A DNA stretch of 64,000 nt from Absidia repens (lineage: Eukaryota > Mucoromycota > Mucoromycetes > Mucorales > Cunninghamellaceae): assembly GCA_002105175.1 (NCBI GenBank), contig MCGE01000008.1, positions 930,001-994,000 of the forward strand. Direction: 5' to 3'. Each line of letters begins with the position of its first letter. The first letter of the stretch is position 1. A model generated the notes under the pieces. It was given only the letters and a program-made list of their open reading frames with translations, did no database searches and was not told the origin of the DNA. Of this stretch, positions 35,530 through 48,562 are shown in pieces. The position numbers and the translations under genes were made by a program.

Positions 35530-36052
35530 TTCAGATAATCGTTGTTTTGAATAAAGAAAAAAGGAATAATAAAAGAAAAAAAAAGTTTACAAAAAAAAAA
35601 GAAATGGGGAAAAAGCAGAAATTTTTTGAAAGCATAACGGACTTTGAATAAAAAGCCACCAATGAAAAAAAAGAAACGGGTCGAATGGGGTACAAACTCG
35701 ATCACTTTTGCTCTGGCTATTTGATTTAATGTAGTCTCTATGCTGACTATTGGGTTTCAAAATGAGGAACACCATATGCATCTGTTTGTCTGAAACGAGT
35801 CGAACCCGTGATTTCCTTTAACCTGACGTACACTCGTCTCACCCTGATAATAATGATTTAAACGAGCCCAAAAAAAAAAAAAGAAAACTCAACACTTTGT
35901 CAATGATGCACGGTACATCGGACTGCTGCCATGGCATATGCTGAGCCTGAATTCCATTCCATTGTCCCATTTCATAATTAAAAAACGGTGACAACAATGT
36001 TTCGTTTTATGCGGCATGGATGAGGATGTTGCTTATTTGTTTGTACTTGGCA

Positions 36053-36054
<2 letters not shown>
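35530..36054. other. PUS7 upstream region
   Basis: CT-rich leader on the minus strand (35530-35610), the 13-mer TTTTGCTCTGGCT at 35706-35718 shared with the allantoicase-fusion promoter, and a GAGTCGAACCCGTGA segment (about 35801-35815) resembling a tRNA T-arm but without a complete tRNA fold. Confidence 0.45.
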
Positions 36055-36107
<53 letters not shown>

Positions 36108-36224
36108 ACAGCTTCAAAACGTTAGTGTTAAAGATTGGCAGCGAAAAACAGTGTTTATTGTTGAGCCCTAGCGGCGTTTCAATTCTATATTGGTTGCCGA
36201 CGTTTCGTCGTTCCCAGCCCTCCC

Positions 36225-36253
<29 letters not shown>
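36055..36253. repeat. Inverted homopolymer pair: poly(T) 52 nt and poly(A) 29 nt
   Basis: T run 36055-36106 and A run 36225-36253 flank 118 bp. Because the runs are complementary, they could pair in single-stranded DNA or a transcript. The enclosed segment shows no gene. Run lengths are prone to sequencing error. Confidence 0.85.
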
Positions 36254-36255
<2 letters not shown>

Positions 36256-36599
36256 TAGAGAAAAGCAGGTTGAAAACTTCGTGTGTTGAGTTGACTGTAT
36301 AAAACATATAAAATTGATGATTTACTTTGGTAATCATTTGTCGGAACGTAATGTCAATAATGACCACCATCACCACTCATTGGCTACTGCAGGAGCTAAA
36401 CCAAACAAACAAACAAAGACAAAAAAAGTACAGTAATGGTCCTTACTTTACCAATGAACATCTATCATTTGATATATATTCTTCTAACGGTGGGACGTTT
36501 TCGATAATTTAGCTTCCCTTCAAGTCGAGGAGTCGAGGTGAATTCTAACCTGGATCGAGGATCACACCATATTGTGACCATACTGTATATACTTAAAAA

Positions 36600-37535
36600 G
36601 TAAAGCTACGGAATGTAGCTGGGGTAAAGAATTCGTTAATAGTATATCAGATACGATGCAGTCCAGCAGGAGTGTAATCGAAAACTCAATTGCAGTAATT
36701 TTAGATTTTAAAACTGTAATTTATATAATAAAGTAACCAAGAATACAGTAAAACGATCTAAGAGTGTCTACCCGGTTCCTGGAACACGATGGAAAAGTAC
36801 TCATAATGGGTGAACTAGAAAGTACATATTTTACAGGACACTTAAAACACATGCAATAGCTACAACGTTACTATCCGTAGAGTCAGAGTATGGCTAATAA
36901 AACAAAGCATATTTTATTGAAGTATATTGGCAGATACTAAAACTAAAAGCGAGGTGGTTCTTAATAATGCAGGCTATGAGTGGAGGTAGAATGGGAAAGT
37001 TGAATCTAAAGTAAGTTTAGAAGAATGGGACAATTGTAAAACAGAAACAAATTTACTTTACAAGTCATGAGCAAGATTAAAGGAATATCGTTTATAGATG
37101 TACGATGACGGACACCATAAATCAAAGGAAATGGTGGTAAAAAAGTAATCTATTGCGCAAGACATGAGAAAGACTAATTGGACAATTTTTCATTGAATGA
37201 AGCAAAAAGAGACATATTTTATTCAGATGTAGATACAAACTATGTACAAACTAAGCTAATGAACGCTTCAAAAAGTCAACTAATGGTGGTTCCTAAATCC
37301 TGAATCCAAAATGAAAGGGTTTCCCAATGCATTTTGTAATCCCTGTGCTGAAACCCCTTCTAAACTAGTCCTAATACTATTCTAAGTTCAACATAGTCCC
37401 ATAGATGTTAAATGGTCAAGGAAAAATGAAGAAGAAAAGAAAGAGAAAGAAAAGAAAAAGAGAGCGGAAAAAATAAACAGTTTGGGTAAATAAAAATTCC
37501 ACGTGGGCGGCATTTGAATTCTGGCCCGTCGTCTT
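36600..37535 (-). repeat. Dispersed repeat, copy D
   Basis: Reading the minus strand: CACGTG at about 37500 preceded by TTCAAATGCCGC (complement at 37507-37518), a pyrimidine tract, core 37371-37279, a first AATAAA (complement 37217-37223), a second (complement 36913-36918) and a TTCACCCATTATGAGTACTT segment near 36815. Hairpin arms are 37360-37350 and 37323-37313. Fragment G, similar to the 3' part of the family, lies just right of it on the plus strand (about 37880-38000). Confidence 0.8.
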
Positions 37536-37879
37536 GTAACCGATTGTTGGATACAAAAAAAAAAACGGAACAGAACCGTTCCTTTTTCTTCTTCTTCATC
37601 TTTTTGTGTTTCTTCTTTAAGCATTCCGATTTTTTTCTTATTAATATATCAACCACCATTGACCACTGGCGGCATGGCTCGTTCTCTCCGTTTGATGCTT
37701 TGCTGACAAGATGGAACAATTTGGCGTATCATAGTTTAGTTGACCCATTCACTGCAGAATATTCCATCACTCACTGTATATTAGCTTACTCTCTTTGATT
37801 GTACTAGTTTACTTGATGCAATGTTTAATCTACAAAAAGATTCACTTGCTCTCACACACCCCTAATTGGCTCATCTTTA

Positions 37880-38000
37880 AATATGTGTCAAAGTACTATC
37901 ATTAGCCCATTTTAGTATAGTTTGTCATAGTTTATCTCTATGTCTGAATAAAGTATGCCTTTTTACATTGTCTCTAAAATCATATGGTTGACTTGTCTTG
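37880..38000 (+). repeat. Dispersed repeat fragment G (3' part)
   Basis: The stretch CATTAGCCCATTTTAGTATA...AATAAAGTATG (to about 37955) matches the region between core and first poly(A) signal of copies A to C, but the core itself is absent. It is opposite in orientation to copy D. Confidence 0.55.
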
Positions 38001-38879
38001 TCGGATTGGTATATCTACACTGCATTATACTGTACAGCTGTGTGTTGAGAAAAAAAAAACGTACTGCTCAGTTCTTCACCTACTGTACATGTGTACAGTA
38101 TGATATGGTAAGCTTAAGATAATAAGGTTTAAAGAGATCTCTTGAACAGTTTTGAAAAATTGACTTCGGTGGATGGATGAAAATTGGAGAGTAAAAGGTA
38201 CATAAAATAAGATGCAACGATGATAAACTATGATATTGGAATTGAAGTATGTATGATACATTGGAAGGCAATTGGTTTATCCACATAATATTCATTTATT
38301 CTACATATCACATCATATATATAGCGCACTGCATTATCGTATTCTCGTTGAGAGATGAATTGCACTCTACTGTATACTGTATATACTAAAATCCTAAATG
38401 CATCATACATACCAAAAATGGAAAGTTAACGATGAAGAGTACAGGAACACAATGTTTAGACCGATTTAAGTACAATTGGGACAAAGTGCAATTTTATTTG
38501 TTGTCACCTTCTCAATTGAAAGTGAATAACCTGTAGACCGATTTCTATCTTGTCCCACTGTTACAGTATCAACATGTAAACCTGTTTTCTTACTGTATCT
38601 TCTTCATTGCTAATACTCCTACTGTGATCCAAATCATCGCCACAAGTAAAACAAATAAGTAGTAAATAAATAAAATCACGTATTGAACCGTGTTGTGTTT
38701 TATTAAGTAAAAAAAAAAAACAAAAAAAACAAAGGTAGGATACAAAGAATAATCACAAATATCACATGATAAATTGTAAACTAATAATTGGTAAAATAAG
38801 AGTAAAGTTCACTAACTAACTAACTAATTGTAAATGTGTAAAATTGTGTAATGTAAAGGAGGTACGCCATGACATCCGT
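38001..38879. other. Intergenic, no gene recognised
   Basis: AT-rich sequence with short direct and inverted TACTGTA/TACAGTA elements. The antisense frames around 38076-38410 have no coding features. The KRE9-like 3' end lies at the right side. Confidence 0.5.
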
Positions 38880-39912
38880 TTAGGCGTACAAAGCAGCCAA
38901 CACCAAGGCAGGGACAGCCAAAACAATGGAGGTGATCTTGATACCAGCAGCAGAGTTGTTGGTAGGGCTAGGGGTTGAGGATGCGGAGACTGTGTTGCTG
39001 CTGGCAGTGGAGGAGGCGGCAGATGAAGATGACGAAACGGCAGCGGAAGAGGAAGAGGAAGAAACAGCAGCTGAAGAGGAGGCTGAAGAAACAGCAGATG
39101 AGCTAGACTTTGCAGGAGCAGAAGAAGAAGCAGTAGCAGTGGCAGATTGGCTAGAAATGGTGCCGGTACCGCCAGTGACAGAGACGGGGCCGCTATAAGA
39201 GTATTGACTATGATATCGGATAAGAAAAATGATCCAAGAGGAGATCAAATAAAGGCAATAAAAAAGGTGGTGAGTTTCCATCCTTGTCAAGCAGCAGTTT
39301 CGCTTGCACAAATTTTTAAAACAAAGTATAAAATATAGTCAAACTCACGTGGCACCATTGTTTTTGAATTCGAATTGGAAGGCGTATGTACCAGCGGCAG
39401 CAAGAGACTTGGGGACCTTTTTTTTTTTTTGAAAAAAAACAACGAAAAATCAAACGGAATTGAGCATCAATATATCAAATTTGTATACCTAATATGCTTT
39501 AAATACTTACAGTCCAGGTATAAGATTCATCATCACCATTGACATTGAAGGAGATACCGGTAGGGGACATGGTCTTGGAATCAGCACCTTGAATCACAGT
39601 GACCTTTACTTTTTGGTCAAGACCGTTAATCCAGGCTATCAGAAAAAAATAGTAATAATTAGTATCTAACCACACGTACGTGAAGAATGAGGGAAGAGGT
39701 CTTACTGAGATCGATACTATCGAATAAAAGATAAAAGGTAAAATATATTAATTTCGATATTTAAATAATAATAGTACTAATGGTACTTACGATTCACCAG
39801 CCTTGAGGGAGGCACCTGAAAGAGGGTAGGTAATGTAGAAAGGACTGTCGGTGGATTGAGCAGCGACCAAGGCAACGAATGCGAAGAAGAGAGCGATGAA
39901 TGAAGACTTCAT
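38880..39912 (-). CDS. GPI-anchored Ser-rich wall protein with KRE9/KNH1-like domain
   Basis: Exons 39912-39791, 39716-39706 (only 11 nt), 39635-39511, 39416-39349 and 39207-38880 join in phase to give 217 residues. A signal peptide (MKSSFIALFFAFVALVAAQ) precedes a beta-rich KRE9/KNH1 N-terminal-like domain: YITYPLSGASLKAGESIDL, TWINGLDQKVKVTVIQGA and DDESYTWTVPKSLAAAGTY. A Ser/Ala-rich, heavily O-glycosylatable stalk follows (APAKSSSSAVSSASSSAAVS), then a GPI signal ending ITSIVLAVPALVLAALYA. The likely place is plasma membrane or wall; a role in beta-glucan assembly is known for relatives but not shown here. The antisense acidic open frame across the stalk is a shadow of the Ser codons. Confidence 0.9.
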
Positions 39913-40036
39913 GACGAGTAAGGGGGAGGGCAAAGGAAGGAAAGGAAGGGAATAAAAGTTAAAACAAAAACTAGAATAAAGAAAGAAAAAGAGAAACAGA
40001 GATATGGAAGACTTTTTTATTTCTTATTACGGTTGT

Positions 40037-40070
<34 letters not shown>

Positions 40071-40853
40071 CAAGGAACGATCGGACTTCTGGCCTTTCTG
40101 ACAGGGTAAACCTTTCTGTCACTCCAAATTAGAAATAAAGAAGAGTAAAAGGAACATGTTCAATATTCATGTCTTTTGTAATTTACCATTCATAGGTCTT
40201 ACAAGAAAATAAAGGCAACCCATCTTTGGTGTTTCTTGACAACTTTTTATATAATAGACTAACTAAATCTAATACTTCTTTTTGGCTCTATAAAAGAGGG
40301 TGAAGAGAAATAAAAAAAGTTTAAAATGAATTCTTATCCCGATAAATGCTGCCAAGAATAAACAGATTTGATTCGTTATGATCCTCGCCAATGGCTCCTA
40401 TATATTTTCATTTTTTCATTTCATTTGTCAAGTGTAACGTTGAACGAAAAAACCATAACAAAGTGGAGGGTAGGGAACTCATATGAGAGAACACACCACT
40501 CACAGATAATTTAAACCCAGTTATATAGGTAAAGTGAAAATGAGAAATTTGGGACGAGAATATACTTCCAAGCTTACCAAAATATAATTCAAAATCATAT
40601 CAGTATATGTCAAGTGCTAACTGTCGAGGTAGGAGGTCTTTTTGTTCGATACATTTTGAGCGTAAATGTTTAATTAGTTTTCCTTCAGGCGGACGATTGG
40701 GGACAATTAGGCTTGATAGTAGTATTAGGGGTGGTGGTGGGCATAGGATTGGCGGTGAGTGGCAACGAAAGCGGTGATTTAAATTTGCCTGAAAATTGCA
40801 GAGGGTTGTTTGCGTACGTTTTCTTTTTCTTCCTTTTTCTTATTAAAGCAGCA
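39913..40853. other. Intergenic between KRE9-like and F-box genes (divergent)
   Basis: Both neighbouring genes read away from this region, so it must hold both promoters. It contains a GA-rich leader for the KRE9-like gene (39915-40005, minus-strand CT), a 30-nt poly(A) run (40039-40068) and a CT-rich leader before 40854. An upstream in-frame ATG at 40713 is judged to be leader because the intervening peptide is low-complexity. Confidence 0.5.
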
Positions 40854-42763
40854 ATGCCCCTTTTGAAAAAGCGAAAGAGACAACCATTACCCATCATTCG
40901 CATTGATTTCACAAAACACTTATTCTCTGATGAACTTGTACTTGGAACCTTTGCTTATCTTGCAGCACACGATCTTATTGAATGTGGCAAAGTCAACCGT
41001 GCTTGGTCTCGTTTAGCTAGGGATACTGGTGTAAGTTAAACATAGCGTCAACTGCACTGTACCCTATTGTATCTAACCAAAAAGAAAATATAAAATAGTT
41101 ATGGCGACCATTATTTGAAGAACGCTTTGATAGACCTTTATCAACTTTTAAAGCGAAATGGAATCCGATGGCTGAATATCAATTACCTTATGCTAACTGG
41201 AAAGATCAATATCGCATTCACCAAAATTGGTTAACAGGTAATGGATGAAATGATAGGACTTTTGTTCGCAAGTAATCTCACTCAATTTTCACTTCTCTAT
41301 TTGTTCATTTTATAGGCTACTGTACGTCTTACCGTTTGGACAACGTTGCTGCGCTAGCTGATGAGTCGAATACCTATAATGGGCACAAACTACAAGGTCT
41401 TTTACAATATACCAACGACATACTTTGCATTTGCAGTCAATCTAGAAAACAAGTGGAAATATGGCATACAGATAAAACTACTACTCGACTGATAGGCAAT
41501 ATTATCGATGACAAACTGGATGACCGACAAAAGATCACTTACATGAAGCTAAAGACGCGCGAATGTGATGATAGCGAAAGTATTGGGAATCAGCAAAACT
41601 ATATCTTGATTATTGGAAACAGTTACGGAGGGTTCGGTGTGTGGAAATTTACAACAGCAACAGATACATCCCGGACAAGACTCAGTGGAATCCGACGGAC
41701 ATGCCATTATCAACAAAACCACCACAAAGATCCAGTAGTGGCAATGGATGTCCTGCATCCCATGCTAATATTGTGTACTGCTAATATGAAACTTCAGGCG
41801 TTTGATATTGACCAGCTATCTCCTCGGCAAATCTTCAAGATAGAAAGCCCAGTCCGTTGGTGCCCTGTTGTGGTTCATCTATCTCAGCATCATCTACCAT
41901 CTCAGTGGAAGGCTCTTTTATGTTTTGGTGTCAATTTTGGTGGGCAATCATCCTTGGGCGCGCAGGTAAATCTTGCTTTCTTATCTTCTTTCTATATGAA
42001 GTATGATTCGTATGATTAATATTTTTTGTTTTGTTTTTGTTTTATAATACACAGGAGATGATTTTCTCGACTCATGGTATCACATCATCTCGTCATTCTT
42101 CGATCTTTAATCCCATTTCATCTATGCATGATAGACCGAATAGATTTTACTCTCCACCCACATCATCCCCACCCACATCGTCTCCACCCACATCACCATC
42201 GACACCATCATCATCACCATCGAACCATACGAATGCTACATCCTTGAGTGATTTATTTCCTGATTCTATCAACAATCCAACAATGACATCCATGGTATAT
42301 TCGGACCCATTTATCATGACGGCGTACTCTACCAATACCATCAGACAATATCGCGTTAAATCTACGGACGATGGATTTCATGTCGATTTTGTCAAAACCT
42401 TATTTGGGCACACGTGCCAAGTAAGCTCCTTGGCTTTGGATGTAGATGAAGGACGGCTGATAAGTAAGTAGCTCATCACAGACAAATATTCTGCTGATTT
42501 TTATTTATTTATTTTATTGATGTTTTTTCTACTCAGGTGGATCTCGAGCTGGACTCAAACTATGGGATTTATTGAGCCTCGACCAATATACAAAACGGGC
42601 GAATGATTATGTGGTAACCCTTCAACCGGAAGAATCTGGTGCAATGGACATTCCTATGGATGATATTATATGGATGCAAGTAGATAAAGTCAAAATTATT
42701 GCTCTTTTACGGAATGGCAACGATAACAAGAAATGGTTCAAGATATGGTCCTTTGATCCTTAG
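40854..42763 (+). CDS. F-box protein with WD-like repeats
   Basis: Exons 40854-41030, 41099-41237, 41316-41965, 42055-42463 and 42537-42763, joined in phase, give 533 residues. The N-terminus (LFSDELVLGTFAYLAAHDLI, ECGKVNRAWSRLARDTGLW) is an F-box-like helix set, with RPLFEERF typical of the following segment. Later segments resemble beta-propeller blades: NYILIIGNSYGGFGVWKF, DPVVAMDVLHPMLILCTA, CQVSSLALDVDEGRLISGS and RAGLKLWDLLS. A low-complexity (SPPT)n loop lies near 42160. Proteins of this shape act as substrate receptors in SCF ubiquitin ligases; the substrate is unknown. I could not assign an orthologue. An AATAAA follows about 65 bases past the stop. Confidence 0.8.
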
Positions 42764-43101
42764 TGTAAATTCCCTCCCTTCCCTCTAGTTTTGTAGTATT
42801 TTTTACAGTAGTATTGCTCAAATCTGTTAATAAAACGTTGCATTTTTTTTTTTGGATTTGGAAATTGTTGATATTGAATTTTTATATTATACGGCTATTT
42901 TGTGAAATGTTCATCATTAGTGAGAGAGGGGGAAGTGGAGGCTTCTTGGTGAGGACGACTAGGATATTGGCAGCCCAATTTGAATGGAAAAAATGCGGCA
43001 CTCGAAACCCACTCTGCTTGCGGACATTCAAAACCGTCATATTGTGCTTTGCTGTGAAGGCAAATCATTATTCTCCCTCTTCTTTTTCTTTAGGCCTTAT
43101 T

Positions 43102-43529
43102 GTAAGTAGAAATTGATTCTATCAAATAGGATAATAGAATGGGATGGACCTGATGAATATATGGATCGATAAATGGATAAGAGTACAAATGGATGGAATA
43201 GATAGACATATGGATGGATGAATGAATGGATGGATATAGATAGTTGATGGTAGTAGTGAGTTGTAGATAGACTCGATTATTACTACTATTGAATGATCAA
43301 ATATGATACTCCTCGAATCATTACATCGAGGACTGTACACCAATTATATGTGCTCTCATATGTATCAGCTCACCTTCTATACTCCACGACAATATTCTCA
43401 ACAACCCATTTTTATTACAACAAACGAACCGAACAAATATCGGGTCCATTCCATCTATTACTCCATTCTTCAACGTTGAATAAGACGCAACCGCATGTAC
43501 TAATCGCGCTATCTCTTATTTACCTATAG
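43102..43529 (+). promoter_or_regulatory. Probable 5'UTR intron of the eL6 gene, carrying GGAT repeats
   Basis: GTAAGT at 43102 and ACCTATAG ending at 43529, ten bases before the ATG, bracket a probable leader intron. A pyrimidine-rich start region (43070-43095) precedes it. The first third is rich in GGAT/GGATGGAT units (43140-43250). Confidence 0.5.
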
Positions 43530-43539
43530 TATTATAAAC

Positions 43540-44235
43540 ATGTCTAGAAACTCGACCCTTGTGCCCGGTGTGTCTCGTTACAGCCGATCTGCCATTTACG
43601 CCAAGAAGGCTTTGTACAAGCGCAACAAGTACACCACTGCTGCCCCTGCTAAGGAAGCTGCTGCTGACAAGACTGTTGAAGTCAAGGGTGCCAAGAACGG
43701 TGGTAAGCGTACTGTCCCTGCCAACAAGGCCAGCAAGTTCTATCCTGCTGAAGATATTCCTCAACCCAAGAAGTCCCGCAAGGTCGCCAAGGCTGCTGGT
43801 CTCCGTGCCTCCATTGTCCCCGGTTCCGTTGTCATCCTTTTGGCCGGTCGTCACCGTGGAAAGCGTGTGGTTGTCTTGAAGCAATTGGACTCTGGTCTTC
43901 TCCTTGTCACTGGTCCTTTCCGTGTCAACGGTGTCCCTCTCCGTCGTGTGGACCAAGCTTACGTTATCGCCACCTCCACCAAGGTCGATATCGGTGCTGT
44001 CGATGCCAAGTTCAACGATGCCTACTTCAAAAAGTCCTCTACCATCAAGTCCCAAGAATTCCTCGCCTCTCAACAAGAAGGTGCCAAGGCTGTCCCTGCT
44101 ACCAAGGCTGCTGACCAAAAGGCCGTTGACAAGGCTATCCTCGATGCCGTTGTCAAGACCCCCTTCCTCCGTCAATACTTGTCTGCCAAGTTCGGTTTGT
44201 CCAAGGGTCAATTCCCCCACAACATGAAGTTCTAA
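43540..44235 (+). CDS. RPL6: Large-subunit ribosomal protein eL6
   Basis: A single coding exon of 231 residues, unlike most genes here. It contains the eL6 core: GLRASIVPGSVVILLAGRHR, GKRVVVLKQLDSGLLLVTGP and FRVNGVPLRRVDQAYVIATS, and ends LSAKFGLSKGQFPHNMKF, typical of the family C-terminus. Codon choice is strongly biased to C-ending codons (AAG, GTC, ACC), as expected for a highly expressed gene and unlike its neighbours. eL6 sits on the 60S subunit near expansion segments of 25S rRNA. The long antisense open frame over the same interval is a by-product of this codon bias. Confidence 0.97.
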   Translation: MSRNSTLVPGVSRYSRSAIYAKKALYKRNKYTTAAPAKEAAADKTVEVKGAKNGGKRTVPANKASKFYPAEDIPQPKKSRKVAKAAGLRASIVPGSVVILLAGRHRGKRVVVLKQLDSGLLLVTGPFRVNGVPLRRVDQAYVIATSTKVDIGAVDAKFNDAYFKKSSTIKSQEFLASQQEGAKAVPATKAADQKAVDKAILDAVVKTPFLRQYLSAKFGLSKGQFPHNMKF

Positions 44236-44901
44236 ACTAGTTTAACCACCAACCCCCAACCCCCACCCTCCCACTCACATCACCCCACAACATCCCCTTA
44301 TCCCACTCGGCCCTTTTCTCTCTCTTGTAGTTACTTTTGATTAGTCTTCATGTCCCCCCCCTTTTTTTTCCTATTTTTTTTTTCTGGCCAATGTTAATAA
44401 AAAAAATACATGTCTCCTTTGTGTACTCTTTATGATGTCTTTATTATTTAATTAATGTGGTTGGGTTTTTTGTAGGTAGAATGGAAGCGTGTGATGATAA
44501 CGAGAAGACGTCATTACTGCATTTGGTTTAGCGCGGGACCCTTGATTGATTGTCAACAGCATGGTGATCATTGCTGCTGACACAGGGTGTTTTTGTATAG
44601 TCATTCGCCGCCTTTTCATATAAAGTAATGTCCTGTCATGGTCACGTCGAAAAAGAAAATCATTTTACCTGTACGAATTAGCATGATTTAGAGAAATGCC
44701 AACTTTTTTATGTGCCACGGAATTAAAACCAAGAGTGGAAAAATAATAACAGGAGCGGGCTTTACTTTTCTTGCAATTTTACTACGGTTTTCCCGTTTTT
44801 TTTTTTTTTTCCTTCCTTCCTTCTTTCTTTAATTTTTTTTTTCTTTTCCATCACCTTTTTCACTTTTTTTATTTTTATTACTTGATTTTGTTTTTTACAT
44901 A
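44236..44901. other. Intergenic between eL6 and PEP4
   Basis: eL6 3' flank (CT-rich, AATAAA at about 44395-44400), then unique AT-rich sequence and a long CT-rich leader (44795-44895) directly upstream of the PEP4 ATG. Nothing else recognised. Confidence 0.55.
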
Positions 44902-46735
<1,834 letters not shown>

Positions 46736-47099
46736 AGTCCTTCCTCGTTCTTTTTTGTCTCTTTGGATCCGTTTATAAATGGCACACATTTTTAGATTAG
46801 ATCTTCCCCTTTTTACTTTTTATATTGATTCACTCCTCCCTCGTTTGTATACTCGTTTTAGTCTTTTTGCAGTATTGTCAATTATGACAAAGCTTTTTTA
46901 TCACCTTCCCGTTTTTTTTTTAAGAATTGTCTATCAAATTGAATAAAACCTTTTTAAATGAAATGCTATGTTATGATACGAATGATTTTTGTTTGATGAT
47001 GAATAAATGATAACGATAGCTCAAAATGTGTTGGATGATGTGATCATATATGAGAAGTTTGGCTCAATACTTGGGTCCATCTTAAAGAAAGAAAGATAG
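46736..47099. other. PEP4 3' flank
   Basis: CT-rich 3' sequence with AATAAAACC at about 46940 and further AT-rich sequence that grades into repeat copy E. No gene seen. Confidence 0.5.
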
Positions 47100-47535
47100 T
47101 CTATTTTCTAGCGGTAAATGCACGCACAGCACGGTCTAGATTCATTTTCATGATTGGTTGAACAGGAAATATGGCTACCTTTAATAGTGAATGACCGAAG
47201 ACTGCCAGTCAGTTTGTGGGGTACGAGGATAGGAGAAGTAGGCATTGTAGGTGAATTAGAAAGCAAATATTTGATAAAAACACTTAAAAAACATTTACAG
47301 TAGCGACATTATCCACTATGCGATGGATCAGAGTATGGGTGATAAAAAAAGTATATTTTATTGAAGTATATTGGTGGATACTAAAACTAGGGGAAGGGTT
47401 TAATCTAGCAAAGGATCTATTGGAGGAAGCATGAGAAGCAATAATATGAGGTCTTGAGAATGGTCAACACAGATCGAAATGTAAAATTGTAAAGCGGGAG
47501 CTGGTATACTGCATAAGGCATGCGAAAGAATAAAG

Positions 47536-47581
<46 letters not shown>

Positions 47582-48250
47582 TGCAGAACAACAACTGTCA
47601 ACACTATTCAGAAGTGGTGATGGTAGTAAAAAAGGAATCTATTTCGCAAAATATGACAAAGACTAATGGGACATTGTTCATTGAAGCAAATAAACAAGAA
47701 GCATATTTTATTCAGGTGTAGATACAAATTATAGACAAACTAACACTAAACTAAGCTATTGGAAGTTTAAAAAAACCTACTAATGGTGGGTCACAAATAC
47801 TGAATCCAAAATGAAAGGGCTTCCCCATTCATCTTGTAATCCCTGAACTGAAACCCCTTATAAACTAGTCCTGACATTAATCTGTGTCCATCATAATCTC
47901 AAGGAAGTTAAATGATGAAGAAGAGAAGGGAAAAAAAAAAAAAAAAAGAATAGAAATGATGAAAATATATATTCACGTGTGCGGAATTTGAAATATTTCT
48001 GTGACCTGTTGCTAAACTGCAGCTCTGACCATTTCCTTGCCAACAATGGAAAAAAGTTGCAAAAGGCCATTGTCTTGCTACACATTAGAATAAAGATATT
48101 ACCCACAATAACGATACAATTTTGTTTTTCTCTGATATCGTTACTGCGGGTCTTTACCGTACACCCAAGAATGTTTGTCATACTATAAATAGAAATTGTT
48201 TCACTACAGTATGCTCTGTCAATGATCCCAGTAAGCAGAGAAAGGAAGTC
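47100..48250 (-). repeat. Dispersed repeat, copy E (extended copy)
   Basis: Minus-strand landmarks: an upstream segment (48240-48000) shared only with copy A; TTCAAATTCCGC (complement 47981-47992) running into CACGTG; a pyrimidine tract; core 47873-47781; AATAAA complements at 47706-47712 and 47356-47362; and a TTCACCTACAATGCCTACTT segment near 47240. A TA repeat (47539-47569) has expanded inside it. Apparent peptide similarity to copy A has substitutions dominated by C/T and G/A changes. Confidence 0.8.
47539..47569. repeat. (TA)n microsatellite inside repeat copy E
   Basis: About 15 TA units interrupting copy E between its two poly(A)-type signals. Confidence 0.9.
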
Positions 48251-48562
48251 CAGCATTCAAAAAAGTATGCCAACTAGTACATATTAAATACACACACAAG
48301 GATGATTTATTGTAAAAAAAACTCGTTTATTGATGATGTCAGTAAAAATGTATAAGTGTAGCTAATAGATAAACAAAAAAAAAAAACCAGTAAATAAACA
48401 AAATATAATAAATAATGAGAAATGATGATGAGACATACTAAAAAAATGTAGATGGTAAAAGAGGTAAACTATGTATAAAAAATTTTGTGGGTGGAAGAGG
48501 GGATGAGATGGGTGCAGGGAAATAAATAAAAAAAAAGTAAATATAAAACAAGAGGGGCGATA

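Noticed and set aside
35797..35870. tRNA-like sequence (GGGTTCGACTCG on the minus strand)
   Set aside because: The T-loop letters fit, but the T-stem and anticodon stem do not pair and no acceptor stem is found, so it is not called a tRNA.
38926..39198. Acidic plus-strand open frame opposite the KRE9-like gene
   Set aside because: It is the complement of the Ser/Ala-rich stalk codons and explains itself as a shadow frame.
43516..44220. Long minus-strand open frame opposite eL6
   Set aside because: It is the antisense of a highly codon-biased ribosomal protein gene and has no family features of its own.
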